Shown here: positions 37,637 to 46,580 of the stretch, one piece after another
Numbering within the stretch: position 1 is the stretch's first letter
How the letters are laid out: each line of letters opens with the position of its first letter
NCBI RefSeq assembly: GCF_013031405.1
Contig: NZ_WPZY01000014.1
Location: 1-64,000 of the forward strand
DNA: 64,000 nucleotides
Direction of reading: 5' to 3'
From: Ruegeria sp. HKCCD8929
GTDB taxonomy: Bacteria > Pseudomonadota > Alphaproteobacteria > Rhodobacterales > Rhodobacteraceae
Translations under genes and position numbers: made by a program
Notes under the pieces: model-generated
Told to the model about the DNA's origin: nothing
The model's database searches: none
What the model saw: the letters and a program-made list of their open reading frames with translations, nothing else

Positions 37637-39157
37637 ATGGAAACCTTCTTCTCAGGTGTCGAGCTTCTCATGCGTTGGGACGTCGTTCTTGCGCTTTTTG
37701 TTGGCTCTATCGGCGGCGTGATCATCGGCGCAATTCCAGGTGTTGGGGCAGCGGTGGCTATTGCGATCCTGCTTCCGGCGACGTTCTCACTCGACCCGAT
37801 TGTCGGCCTCACAATGCTGCTCGGAATTTATGGATCGTCGATGTATGGCGGCGCCTTGCCCGCGATCCTGATCAACACGCCTGGCACAGCGGTCAATGCG
37901 CTGACCACCTATGACGGCTATCCCATGACCAAACGCGGTCAGGCCCGTCGTGCGCTTGCGCTGGCCTACTCTGCGTCATTCTGGGGCGGGATGTTCGGCA
38001 TCCTCTGTCTGATCTTCCTTTCGCCAGTTCTCGCTCTTGTTGCCCCGCATTTCGGCAGCCGGGAGATATTCCTCGCCGCTCTTCTCGGCATCATTCTTGT
38101 CGTGCTAGCCCACCGTGGTCAGGTTTTCGCAGCCGGTGGTCTGGCTGGCTTCGGGATCTTGCTCCATACCGTTGGACTGGACGTCAAATACAATCAACGC
38201 ATGACGTTCGAGCAAACCTGGCTCACCGGCGGATTCGATCTGATCGTCGTCGTGCTTGGGCTATTCGCACTGTCACAGGCGTTCCTGCTTTTGACCGACA
38301 AGGACAGCGCACCCCACCCTCAGCCCGTCGAGGGCTCTCTTGCCAATGCCATGAAGGAAACCTGGCTCTACAAGCGCGTCGCGACTGTCGCTGGTGGGTT
38401 TGGTGTTCTGATGGGTATGATCCCAGGGGTCGGCGAATTCACCGCGCAGTTCATGTCCTATACCTATGCCCGGAAGACTTCCAAAACGCCCGATGATTTC
38501 GGTGACGGCGCTCCGGAGGGCCTGATCGCGTCGGAGGCCGCCAACAACGCGGTGCCAGCGGCAGCCATGATCCCGCTTCTGGCCCTTGGCATCCCCGGCG
38601 AAGCGCTCACTGCCATGATGCTGTCGGTCTTTTATGTGCATAACGTGATCCCCGGACCGCAGCTCTTCCAGAGTCAGCTCGATTTCGTCTACGCGCTCTA
38701 CGTGGCGATGATCCTGCTCAACGTCATCGTGATCATCTTCCTGATCTTCTCGACCAACCTGCTGACGAAGATCATCCAGGTGCCCACGCGTTTCCTTGGC
38801 ATGATCATCCTGACGCTGAGCTTTGTCGGGGTCTACAGTCTGCGAAACTCCGTTGTCGATTGCGCCATCGCGGCTGGCTTCGGCATTTTGGGGCTGGTCC
38901 TGAAACGGTTGAACTTGCCCATCGTGCCGATCGTCCTCGGCATGGTGCTGGGCGGCATCATGGAGGTCAAACTACGCTCGGCCATGATCCGAGTGAAAGA
39001 TCCGCTTGATTTCGTCGACCGCCCGATCGCCGCCATGCTCGCAGCAACGATCGTTCTGGTAACCGTCCTGCATATCCGCACGTTGCGCAAAGAGCATAAT
39101 GCGCGGTTGGCAGAATCCGAGATCGATCACGAAATGCACGACACGCAGCAAAGGTAA
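37637..39157 (+). CDS. tctA: TctA-family large permease subunit
   Basis: A 506-residue polytopic protein with the TctA hallmark GAIPGVGAAVAIAILLP near the N-terminus and its repeat MIPGVGEFTAQFMSY in the second half. The PALLI-like block GGALPAILINTPGTAV is also characteristic, as is AANNAVPAAAMIPLLALGIP. It is the transport channel of the TTT system. The next gene, an aldehyde dehydrogenase, starts 6 bp downstream. Confidence 0.93.
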   Translation: METFFSGVELLMRWDVVLALFVGSIGGVIIGAIPGVGAAVAIAILLPATFSLDPIVGLTMLLGIYGSSMYGGALPAILINTPGTAVNALTTYDGYPMTKRGQARRALALAYSASFWGGMFGILCLIFLSPVLALVAPHFGSREIFLAALLGIILVVLAHRGQVFAAGGLAGFGILLHTVGLDVKYNQRMTFEQTWLTGGFDLIVVVLGLFALSQAFLLLTDKDSAPHPQPVEGSLANAMKETWLYKRVATVAGGFGVLMGMIPGVGEFTAQFMSYTYARKTSKTPDDFGDGAPEGLIASEAANNAVPAAAMIPLLALGIPGEALTAMMLSVFYVHNVIPGPQLFQSQLDFVYALYVAMILLNVIVIIFLIFSTNLLTKIIQVPTRFLGMIILTLSFVGVYSLRNSVVDCAIAAGFGILGLVLKRLNLPIVPIVLGMVLGGIMEVKLRSAMIRVKDPLDFVDRPIAAMLAATIVLVTVLHIRTLRKEHNARLAESEIDHEMHDTQQR

Positions 39158-39163
39158 TTCGCC

Positions 39164-40651
39164 GTGACGGACCAGTCTCAAATTGATGCGCTACGCGACA
39201 AGCCAATCCCGCCGCAGAACCTTCTGATCGACGGGGAATTGTGCCAAAGCGCCTCTGGGGCGACAGATGACGTCATATCGCCGCTGAACGGAGCGTTGCT
39301 GACCACGACCCCGGCAGGCACCAGGGAAGATACCGAACGGGCGATACAAGCGGCGCGCCGGGCGTTTGATGATAAGCGCTGGCGCGGGATGCCGCCTGCG
39401 GCCCGGAAAAAGATCATGCTCAGATGGGCGGACTTGCTGGAAGAAAATATGCTGGACTTGGCCGTCCTGGGTGTTCGCAACAACGGCACCGAGATTGGTA
39501 TGGCCCTGAAAGCCGAACCTGGCTCAGCCATTGCTACGATCCGCTTTTATGCAGAGGCCATCGACAAAGTTTATGGCGAGATTGCCCCAACAGCCGATGA
39601 CGTTATGGGGCTGATCCACAAGGAAGCTGTTGGCGTGGTGGCCGCAATCATCCCCTGGAACTTCCCGTTGATGATCGGTGCCTGGAAACTGGGCCCTGCC
39701 CTCGCCGCAGGCAACTCCGTTGTCTTGAAACCGTCGGAAACAGCGTCGCTTTCTCTGATCCGTATGGCGGAACTGGCGCTTGAGGCCGGTCTGCCCCCCG
39801 GTGTGCTCAACGTCGTGACGGGCGAAGGGAAAATCGTCGGCGAGACGCTGTCGCATTCCATGGATGTCGACGTGATCGTGTTCACTGGTTCCGGCGCAAC
39901 CGGTCGTAGGCTTTTGCAGGCCTCAGCCGCGTCGAACATGAAGCGCTGCTATCTCGAACTGGGTGGCAAGTCGGCGAATGTCGTCTTTGCAGACACAAAG
40001 AACCTGTCTGAGGCCGCAGCCGTCAGCGCCGCAGGTATCTTCCGCAACTCGGGGCAGGTCTGTGTGGCTGGGTCGCGCTTGCTGGTCGAACGCTCCATCC
40101 ATGATGACTTCGTCGCGGAGTTGGCAAAGGCCGCGGCGGCCATACGAGTAGGCGATCCGCTTGATCTAACGACACAGGCTGGCGCAGTGAACAACCCCAC
40201 TCAACTGGCGCAAAATCTTGCTTTCGTTGAAACGGCACAGGCCGAGGGCGGCACGCTCTATCATGGCGGCAATCAGATCCTCCAAGACACCGGCGGGTAC
40301 TTCATGGAGCCCACGATCATCACCGATGTGGCAGAGGACCATACCGTTGCGCAGAAAGAAGTGTTCGGCCCGGTGCTGGCAGTCACGCCATTTGAAGATG
40401 AAGGCGACGCCATACGGCTCGCCAACAGCACCGACTATGGGCTTGCAGGCGGTGTCTGGACGTCAGACCTCTCTCGCGCTCATCGCATGGTGCGCGAAAT
40501 GCGCACGGGCGTGGTACATGTGAACACCTATGGTGGTCCCGATGTCACCGTTCCCATGGGTGGCGTTAAGCAGTCAGGCAACGGGCACGACAAGTCCCTG
40601 CACGCATTCGAAAAGTACTTCGACCTCAAGACGGCGTGGTTCAAACTCTGA
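39164..40651 (+). CDS. NAD(P)-dependent aldehyde dehydrogenase (PuuC-like)
   Basis: A 495-residue aldehyde dehydrogenase. The catalytic Cys is C300 in SGQVCVAGSR and the general base is E265 in LELGGKSAN; the NAD site reads IPWNFPLM and FTGSGATG. It starts at a GTG 6 bp after tctA. It resembles dehydrogenases acting on amino-aldehydes. In this operon it is well placed to oxidise the aldehyde made by the phospho-lyase. The exact aldehyde is unknown. Confidence 0.88.
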   Translation: MTDQSQIDALRDKPIPPQNLLIDGELCQSASGATDDVISPLNGALLTTTPAGTREDTERAIQAARRAFDDKRWRGMPPAARKKIMLRWADLLEENMLDLAVLGVRNNGTEIGMALKAEPGSAIATIRFYAEAIDKVYGEIAPTADDVMGLIHKEAVGVVAAIIPWNFPLMIGAWKLGPALAAGNSVVLKPSETASLSLIRMAELALEAGLPPGVLNVVTGEGKIVGETLSHSMDVDVIVFTGSGATGRRLLQASAASNMKRCYLELGGKSANVVFADTKNLSEAAAVSAAGIFRNSGQVCVAGSRLLVERSIHDDFVAELAKAAAAIRVGDPLDLTTQAGAVNNPTQLAQNLAFVETAQAEGGTLYHGGNQILQDTGGYFMEPTIITDVAEDHTVAQKEVFGPVLAVTPFEDEGDAIRLANSTDYGLAGGVWTSDLSRAHRMVREMRTGVVHVNTYGGPDVTVPMGGVKQSGNGHDKSLHAFEKYFDLKTAWFKL

Positions 40652-40667
40652 CGTTCAGGAGGGGTCT

Positions 40668-41696
40668 TTGAATAAGATCAACAGTTCCATCGCACCGGAT
40701 TTCCCTGTTGGCAAGGCAACACGCCCAATATCGTGCGCGTTCATCCTCGTCCCGGGCTTCAGTTTCTTAGACCTTGCCGCTGCAGTTGCACCGCTTGCCG
40801 CGACCAATCGGATATGCGGACGGACGGTCTATGACTACAACGTGTACTCCGTTCACGGAGGACCGGTGGAAAGCGCCAATGGCAGCCTGAGTTCGGTGGA
40901 TGGTGCGTTGGCGGACATTCGCAGCGACGCGCGGTGTTTCATTCTCTCATTCGACGACCCATGGGCTCACATCGACACGGCACTTTCGAATTGGCTGCGC
41001 CACCGGGAACGCCATGAAAACGCGCTGTTGGGCTGCATCGGGACCTCAGCGGTTGCTGTTATCGAAGCGGGAGTCCTGCGGCGGCGCCCTTTTACGGTGC
41101 ATTGGAGCATTCAGGCAGCTTTCGAGGAACGGTACCCGGACTTGGTTCGGGCTTCGTCGATTTTCACAGAAGTCTCAGGGCTTGTGACTTGTGCGGGCGG
41201 CCAATCCACATCTGATATGATGATGTCCTTGGTCGCTCGGGATACGCATGACCGTGTGTCCTTGAAGGTCGCAGATTTCCTGCTCGGGCAGGCTCCTCGC
41301 CCTCCTGACACGCCACAAAGGCTCAGCGCATCGGTTCGGTACAACACACGCAACCCAATGTTCCTGTCGGTGGTTCAGGCCATTGATGAGAACCGGATCG
41401 AAGGGCTGACCGTGGACGAACTTGTCGAACGATTTGGGATATCGCGCCGCCAGATCGAACGGACGTTCAACAGCATCACGGGGATGCCACCAACGCAATT
41501 CATCAAGCGCAAGCGGCTCGAGAAGGCACGCGATCTTCTGAACCAAACAAACATGTCCGTGATGGATGTCGCGATTGCAACAGGGTTTGGATCGGTCGCG
41601 AATTTCTCCAAATCCTTCACTCGGCAATATGGGGTGCGCCCGTCTCAATGCATCAAGAGTCAGTTTTCAGCGGACGCAGTCACGAACAGGACGCAA
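40668..41696 (+). CDS. GlxA-type AraC-family regulator (DJ-1/PfpI-like sensor plus AraC HTH)
   Basis: A 343-residue regulator. The N-terminal half is a GATase1-like DJ-1/PfpI domain (FILVPGFSFLDLAAAVAPL). The C-terminal part is an AraC double HTH (LVERFGISRRQIERTF and VAIATGFGSVANFSKSF). Relatives include CdhR, GbdR and ArgR, which sense carnitine, glycine betaine or arginine. A TTG start at 40668 follows a strong AGGAGGGG site; the open frame extends upstream into the aldehyde dehydrogenase only out of phase. It is the likely operon regulator. Confidence 0.85.
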
Positions 41697-41704
41697 TAAA
41701 ATAC

Positions 41705-43018
41705 ATGACCCAGTTTCACGCAACACGCTCAGACGCAGAGTTGATCTCGGCCAGGGAACGCCTCCTCGGCCCAAAGATGAGCACGTTTTATGAAGAACCC
41801 GTGCATTTGGTGAAGGGTGACGGAGTTTGGGTCTGGGATGCGCAGGGCCGCAAATATCTCGATTGTTACAACAACGTGCCGCATGTGGGTCATTGCCACC
41901 CCAAAGTGGTTGAGGCCATTTGCCGACAGGCGGCGAAACTGAACACACACACACGATACCTTCACGAAGGCATTATTCGATATGTCGAAAAACTGACTGC
42001 GACTTTCGATGAACCTCTGAAGACAGCGATCATGACCTGCACTGGGTCAGAGGCCAACGACATCGCACTCAGAATGGCTGAAGCGATGACCGGCAAACGG
42101 GGTGTGATCGCGACTGACCACACGTACCATGGCAATACCACCGTCGTGGCGCAGCTCTCGATGACCAATCGCCCAGGCACCGGGGATGGCAGCCATGTAC
42201 GCCATGTGCCCGCGCCGGACAGCTACCGTCCCTTGGGAGGAGAGGCAGGCGACGCGCATGCCCGCGCTTTCGCACAGGCGATTCAGGCGCAAATCGACGA
42301 TCTTGAGACCAGCGGCCATGGCTTTTCGGCACTGATCATTTGCCCCTACTTCGCCAACGAAGGTTTCCCTGATCTCGCACGCGGCTTTCTTGATCCAGCC
42401 ATCGAGGTTGTGCGCCGGGCAGGCGGGATCATCATCGCGGACGAAGTGCAGCCGGGCTTTGGCCGGATCGGCAGCCATATGTGGGGCCATCAACGCATCG
42501 GTATGACGCCGGATGTGGTCACCTTGGGCAAGCCCATGGGCAATGGGCACCCCGTTGCGGGTGTGGTTACCTCGATGGACGTGATGGCGAAGTTTCGCAA
42601 CTCCTTCCGGTACTTCAACACGTTTGGCGGCAACCCGGTCTCCTGCGCTGCAGCCGAAGCGGTATTGGATGTGCTCGAAGAAGAAGGATTGGTCGCACAG
42701 GCACATGATGTGGGGGCTTATGCCTGCAAGCGGCTGCACAAACTGGCCGAACGTCATATCTGCATCGGCGACGTGCGCGGATCCGGCCTGTTTTTTGGGG
42801 CCGAGATGGTTCTGGACCGCGAGACAAAAGAGCCAGCCACCGCCTTTACCAAACGGCTGGTCAACGAGATGCGCCAAGAAGGCGTTTTGATCAACTTCCT
42901 TGGCATCAACTACAACGTTCTCAAAATCCGCCCAAGCATGCAGTTTACGCGCGAGAATGCCAATCTTCTGATCCACACGCTTGATCGAGTTTTGAGCCGG
43001 GTGGAGTTACACCCGTGA
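41705..43018 (+). CDS. AGXT2L-type PLP phospho-lyase (class III aminotransferase fold)
   Basis: A 437-residue PLP enzyme with the Lys at K276 ([13 protein letters not shown]) and the cofactor Asp at D246. Several blocks match the human ethanolamine-phosphate and phosphohydroxylysine phospho-lyases much better than ordinary aminotransferases: [36 protein letters not shown] and [12 protein letters not shown]. Such enzymes eliminate phosphate and ammonia from an O-phosphorylated amino alcohol to give an aldehyde. The kinase next door (4-bp overlap) and the upstream aldehyde dehydrogenase fit exactly. Ordinary transamination remains possible. Confidence 0.8.
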   Translation: MTQFHATRSDAELISARERLLGPKMSTFYEEPVHLVKGDGVWVWDAQGRKYLDCYNNVPHVGHCHPKVVEAICRQAAKLNTHTRYLHEGIIRYVEKLTATFDEPLKTAIMTCTGSEANDIALRMAEAMTGKRGVIATDHTYHGNTTVVAQLSMTNRPGTGDGSHVRHVPAPDSYRPLGGEAGDAHARAFAQAIQAQIDDLETSGHGFSALIICPYFANEGFPDLARGFLDPAIEVVRRAGGIIIADEVQPGFGRIGSHMWGHQRIGMTPDVVTLGKPMGNGHPVAGVVTSMDVMAKFRNSFRYFNTFGGNPVSCAAAEAVLDVLEEEGLVAQAHDVGAYACKRLHKLAERHICIGDVRGSGLFFGAEMVLDRETKEPATAFTKRLVNEMRQEGVLINFLGINYNVLKIRPSMQFTRENANLLIHTLDRVLSRVELHP

Positions 43019-44019
43019 TCGAAGCGACGGCACAAAATGCCCTTTCATCCTGGGGTCTCGACGGCGCGCATCTCTCACTTGTTGCGCAACGGGAGAATAT
43101 TGTCTTTCGAGTGAAACACGCCGGGGCGCAATATGCGCTGCGCCTGCATCGCCCGGGATATCAATCGGTTCAGATGATGAAATCTGAGTTGGGTTGGATG
43201 CAGCATCTGGGGGCGGAGGGTTTGAACGTTCCCGCTCCACTGCCCTCAGACAACGGAGCATTGCTGAGAGCGGTCGGCGGATATCAGGCGGACCTTCTGA
43301 CTTGGCTCAGCGGAACCCCAATGGGAGAAACGGGCAAGCCGCTGGATCTTCCTGACCGGATTGGGACCTTCCGGCGGGTAGGCCGCCTGATGGCCCGGGT
43401 TCACCAGGTTTCAGACGATTGGGACCTGCCCGAGGGTTTTGAGCGGAAGTCTTGGGACATCGACGGTCTCTTGGGCGACGCTCCACTCTGGGACCGCTTC
43501 TGGGACAACCCCGGCTTGAGTGACACAGAGCGCGCCCGTGTCATGGCGGCGCGGGACGGTCTGCGGGCCGAACTCTCAGATGACGGTTTGGATTTGGGCC
43601 TCATCCACGCGGATATGTTGCGCGAAAACATTATGATCGACGGGGATAACTTGGGTCTGATTGACTTTGACGATAGCGGTTTTGGGTTCAGGCTGTTCGA
43701 TGTTGCAACGGCTTTGTTCAAAAACCGCACAGAACCGGATTTCGGTGACTTGCAAACAGCGTTTCTGAATGGCTACCGCGACGTGCGACCGCTCGACACG
43801 ACCTTGTTGCCGCAATTCATGCTCGTGCGTGCGTTGTCGTATCTGGGCTGGATCATCACTCGCATGGATGAGCCAGGCGCAAAGGCACGTCAGAAGCGCT
43901 TTTTGTCCTCATCACTGCCGATGGTGGATGCCTACCTTGAAGGGATCGGACCAGTTTCGCGAGGTAAGGCTAACCATCGAGACGACGGTTCCGGCTCAAT
44001 CCCACCGCTTGGCTATTGA
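43015..44019 (+). CDS. APH-fold small-molecule kinase (hydroxylysine-kinase-like)
   Basis: A 334-residue phosphotransferase. The catalytic loop reads LIHADMLRENIM and the metal loop LIDFDDSGFGFRLFD, as in aminoglycoside-phosphotransferase-fold kinases including homoserine and hydroxylysine kinases. The GTG start at 43015 overlaps the phospho-lyase stop. It would phosphorylate the hydroxyl group of the substrate that the phospho-lyase then cleaves. Antibiotic resistance is unlikely given the context. Confidence 0.82.
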   Translation: MIEATAQNALSSWGLDGAHLSLVAQRENIVFRVKHAGAQYALRLHRPGYQSVQMMKSELGWMQHLGAEGLNVPAPLPSDNGALLRAVGGYQADLLTWLSGTPMGETGKPLDLPDRIGTFRRVGRLMARVHQVSDDWDLPEGFERKSWDIDGLLGDAPLWDRFWDNPGLSDTERARVMAARDGLRAELSDDGLDLGLIHADMLRENIMIDGDNLGLIDFDDSGFGFRLFDVATALFKNRTEPDFGDLQTAFLNGYRDVRPLDTTLLPQFMLVRALSYLGWIITRMDEPGAKARQKRFLSSSLPMVDAYLEGIGPVSRGKANHRDDGSGSIPPLGY

Positions 44020-44035
44020 AGAGTGTAAGCATCAC

Positions 44036-44069
44036 CCTCGCGACCGCAAGTCTCTCCTTGCTTGCGAGG
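44036..44069. terminator. Hairpin between convergent genes
   Basis: An interrupted stem: CCTCGC/GCGAGG (44036-44041 and 44064-44069) enclosing GCAAG/CTTGC (44046-44050 and 44057-44061). It lies between the convergent kinase and DMGDH-like genes. There is no T tract on either side, so it is only a possible terminator or mRNA-end stabiliser. Confidence 0.35.
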
Positions 44070-44159
44070 TGCCTTGGGGATGGTGTGTGAACCACACCCA
44101 TTGTTCAAAGCATCATCTTTGAGCGTTCAAAAGTCGACAAACGGCATTTCAGGTGATTG

Positions 44160-46580
44160 CTAACCCAACAGACGAGCGTTTTCCGGGTCGTATTGGACGG
44201 TCGGGTGCCTTTTGGCTCCAAAAGGCTCGCCCAGAATACTGACATCGCAGTCTTCACCCATTGCAAGGACCCCGCGTTTCACAAAGCCCAATGCAAGCGT
44301 TTTACCTGTCCGGGCGCCGTAAGTTCCGGACGTGACATAGCCTATGACCGCCCGGTTTTTCAGTATCGGCTCGGACGCCAGCGGCAAGGGAGAGGGGTCC
44401 GTGATTTCCAGACCGACCCATTCCCATTCGGATGCTTCTGCGGTCTGTTCAAGCAGGGCTTCACGGCCCAGAAATGCGCCTTTTTGCGGCCTGGCGAAGG
44501 ATTGCAGCCCAGCGTCGAAAAGCGTGTATTCGGTTCCGATGTCCGATCCCCAACCGTGGTACCCCTTTTCGATACGCATCGCGTTCAATGCGTAAGAGCC
44601 GAATTGCCCGATCCCGAATTTCGCCCCCTGATCCATGATCGCCCGATAGAGCTCAGGCAGGTCGGCGCTGGATGCGTGCAATTCCCATCCCAGCTCTCCC
44701 ACATAGGAAACCCGCATCGCGATCACATCGATGCCGGCGACCCTGATTTCGACGACGGACATCCAAGGGGCCGCGGCGGCCGACAGATCAGCCTCGGACA
44801 GCGGGGCCAGTACGTCGCGCGATCTTGGACCCATCACCATCAGGCATCCGTCTTTGGGGTGGCCCACGGAAAGGGTGACACCCTCGCCGGGCAACGCGGC
44901 GTTCAGCCAGTCGAAATCCCGCAAGTTCGCCAGCGTTGGCCCGCAGAGCAGGAACCGGTCATGCGAAAGCCGGGCAATTGTCGCCTCGGACCAGATGCGG
45001 CCCTTGGGGGTCAGCATGTAGCCTAGCTTGATGCGGTCGGGGTGTGGCATCGCCCCGCAAAACAGGTGATCCAGATAGGCCTCGGCCCCGTGCCCTTCGA
45101 CGGTGAATTTGGTGAACCCCCCGTGATCCATCACGCCGACGGATTGAGCGACCGTCAGGCATTCGTTGCGCACAGCGGCGTGCCAGGGCTCTTCGTGAAA
45201 GCTCAATTCTCCGGTGTCGGGCGTTTCATCGGTTTCGAACCAGAAGGCCCGCTCCCATCCGCCGATTTGGCCCATGACCGCACCAGTTTGTTTGAGTTGG
45301 GCATACAGGGGAGTGCGTTGCAGCGGTCGTCCGGACGCCATGTTCCGGTGCGGATAGGGAATGGCATATTGCAGATCGTAGTGCTCGGACGCACGGGCAT
45401 GGGCATAGTCGGGTGTCGCCCAATTTCCAAAGCGGCGCGGGTCCCAGGCCGCAAGGTCCCATTCGGTCTCACCTTCGGTGATCCATTCGGCCATCGCCTT
45501 GCCGATGGCAGCGGAATGGGTGATGCCGATCTGGACACCTGTGGCGTGGTAGAAATTGGGCGCCCCTGCCGCCGGGCCGACAAGCGGTAAGGCATCGGGC
45601 GCATAGGCAATCGGGCCGTTGACGAACCGCTGCGCGCCCGCCTGCGCCAACAGTGGAACATGCATGATCGTATCCTCAAGGACTTCGAGAATATCCTCGA
45701 CACTGTCCGAGAAAAGCTGATGCGCGAAATCGTCGGGCGGGCCGCTTTCTGACCAAGCGGGCCGTCCGGCATGGGCGTAGGAGCCCAGCAAAAAGGCGTT
45801 GCGCTCACGCCGCAAGTAAAAACGGATATCCGGGTCGCGCACCAGAGGGAACAGGTCGGGGTGTTCTTCGAGCGCCACCAGAGGTTCCGTTACCAGATAT
45901 TGATGTTCCAGCGTCACCACGGGTGTTTGCAGCCCGGCCATCTCTGCGACTTTCGCACCATAGAACCCGGCTGCATTGATCACGATTTCCGCCGTGATGC
46001 ATCCGTCAGTGGTTGAAACCTCCCACTCGCCGCCGGGCTTTCGCGTTATGCCGGTCACCGGAGTAAATCGCCGGATCTGGGCGCCCAGATCGCGCGCGCC
46101 CTTGGCAAGCGCCTGTGTCAACTGGCTGGGGTCGATATCGCCCTCATAAGGGTCCATGATTCCGCCCAGAACGGTATCGTCGGGCGACCAGAACGGGTGC
46201 ATGGCATCCATCTCACCGGGGCTCAGCCTGTGCAAGTCGAACCCGGCGCTCTGGGCCACGCCTTCGATATGGCCAAACAGGTCCATTCGCTCCGGCGTAT
46301 GCGCGGGCCAGAAGGCGCCGGTGTGACGATAGGTGATGGGACTGTCCACCTTGTCGGCGAGATCCTTGTAAAGCCGCCAGCCGTAATTTCCGGCCCTCAT
46401 CCCCAGCCACGAGGTCGCATAGATCGGGATGTTGCCCGCCGCGTGCCAGGTCGATCCGCTTGTCAGCTCGTCCCTTTCCAGCAGAACGGTGTCCGTCACA
46501 CCTGCCAAGGCGAGATGATACAGGATCGAGCATCCCACGGCACCACCGCCAATCACAACGACACGCTTATGGGTATTCAT
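44160..46580 (-). CDS. Dimethylglycine dehydrogenase-like flavoprotein with GcvT domain (second copy)
   Basis: An 806-residue relative of the protein at 31616-34081, with the same layout: GGGAVG FAD motif, GSTWHAAG with the covalent-FAD His at H46, and a C-terminal GcvT fold (from about residue 420). Sequence differs widely from the first copy, so they are old paralogues. Its start overlaps the stop of the MttB-family gene (4 bp), implying stoichiometric expression with a methyltransferase. It would oxidise a methylated amine and hand the one-carbon unit to a folate. Confidence 0.85.
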   Translation of the reverse strand: MNTHKRVVVIGGGAVGCSILYHLALAGVTDTVLLERDELTSGSTWHAAGNIPIYATSWLGMRAGNYGWRLYKDLADKVDSPITYRHTGAFWPAHTPERMDLFGHIEGVAQSAGFDLHRLSPGEMDAMHPFWSPDDTVLGGIMDPYEGDIDPSQLTQALAKGARDLGAQIRRFTPVTGITRKPGGEWEVSTTDGCITAEIVINAAGFYGAKVAEMAGLQTPVVTLEHQYLVTEPLVALEEHPDLFPLVRDPDIRFYLRRERNAFLLGSYAHAGRPAWSESGPPDDFAHQLFSDSVEDILEVLEDTIMHVPLLAQAGAQRFVNGPIAYAPDALPLVGPAAGAPNFYHATGVQIGITHSAAIGKAMAEWITEGETEWDLAAWDPRRFGNWATPDYAHARASEHYDLQYAIPYPHRNMASGRPLQRTPLYAQLKQTGAVMGQIGGWERAFWFETDETPDTGELSFHEEPWHAAVRNECLTVAQSVGVMDHGGFTKFTVEGHGAEAYLDHLFCGAMPHPDRIKLGYMLTPKGRIWSEATIARLSHDRFLLCGPTLANLRDFDWLNAALPGEGVTLSVGHPKDGCLMVMGPRSRDVLAPLSEADLSAAAAPWMSVVEIRVAGIDVIAMRVSYVGELGWELHASSADLPELYRAIMDQGAKFGIGQFGSYALNAMRIEKGYHGWGSDIGTEYTLFDAGLQSFARPQKGAFLGREALLEQTAEASEWEWVGLEITDPSPLPLASEPILKNRAVIGYVTSGTYGARTGKTLALGFVKRGVLAMGEDCDVSILGEPFGAKRHPTVQYDPENARLLG

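Noticed and set aside
42047-42976. A 309-codon minus-strand frame opposite the phospho-lyase gene.
   Set aside because: The plus-strand protein is strongly supported by motifs; the opposite frame has no recognisable domain.
43015-44019. Aminoglycoside resistance as the role of the APH-fold kinase.
   Set aside because: Its overlap with a phospho-lyase gene and its place in a catabolic operon argue for a metabolic kinase.
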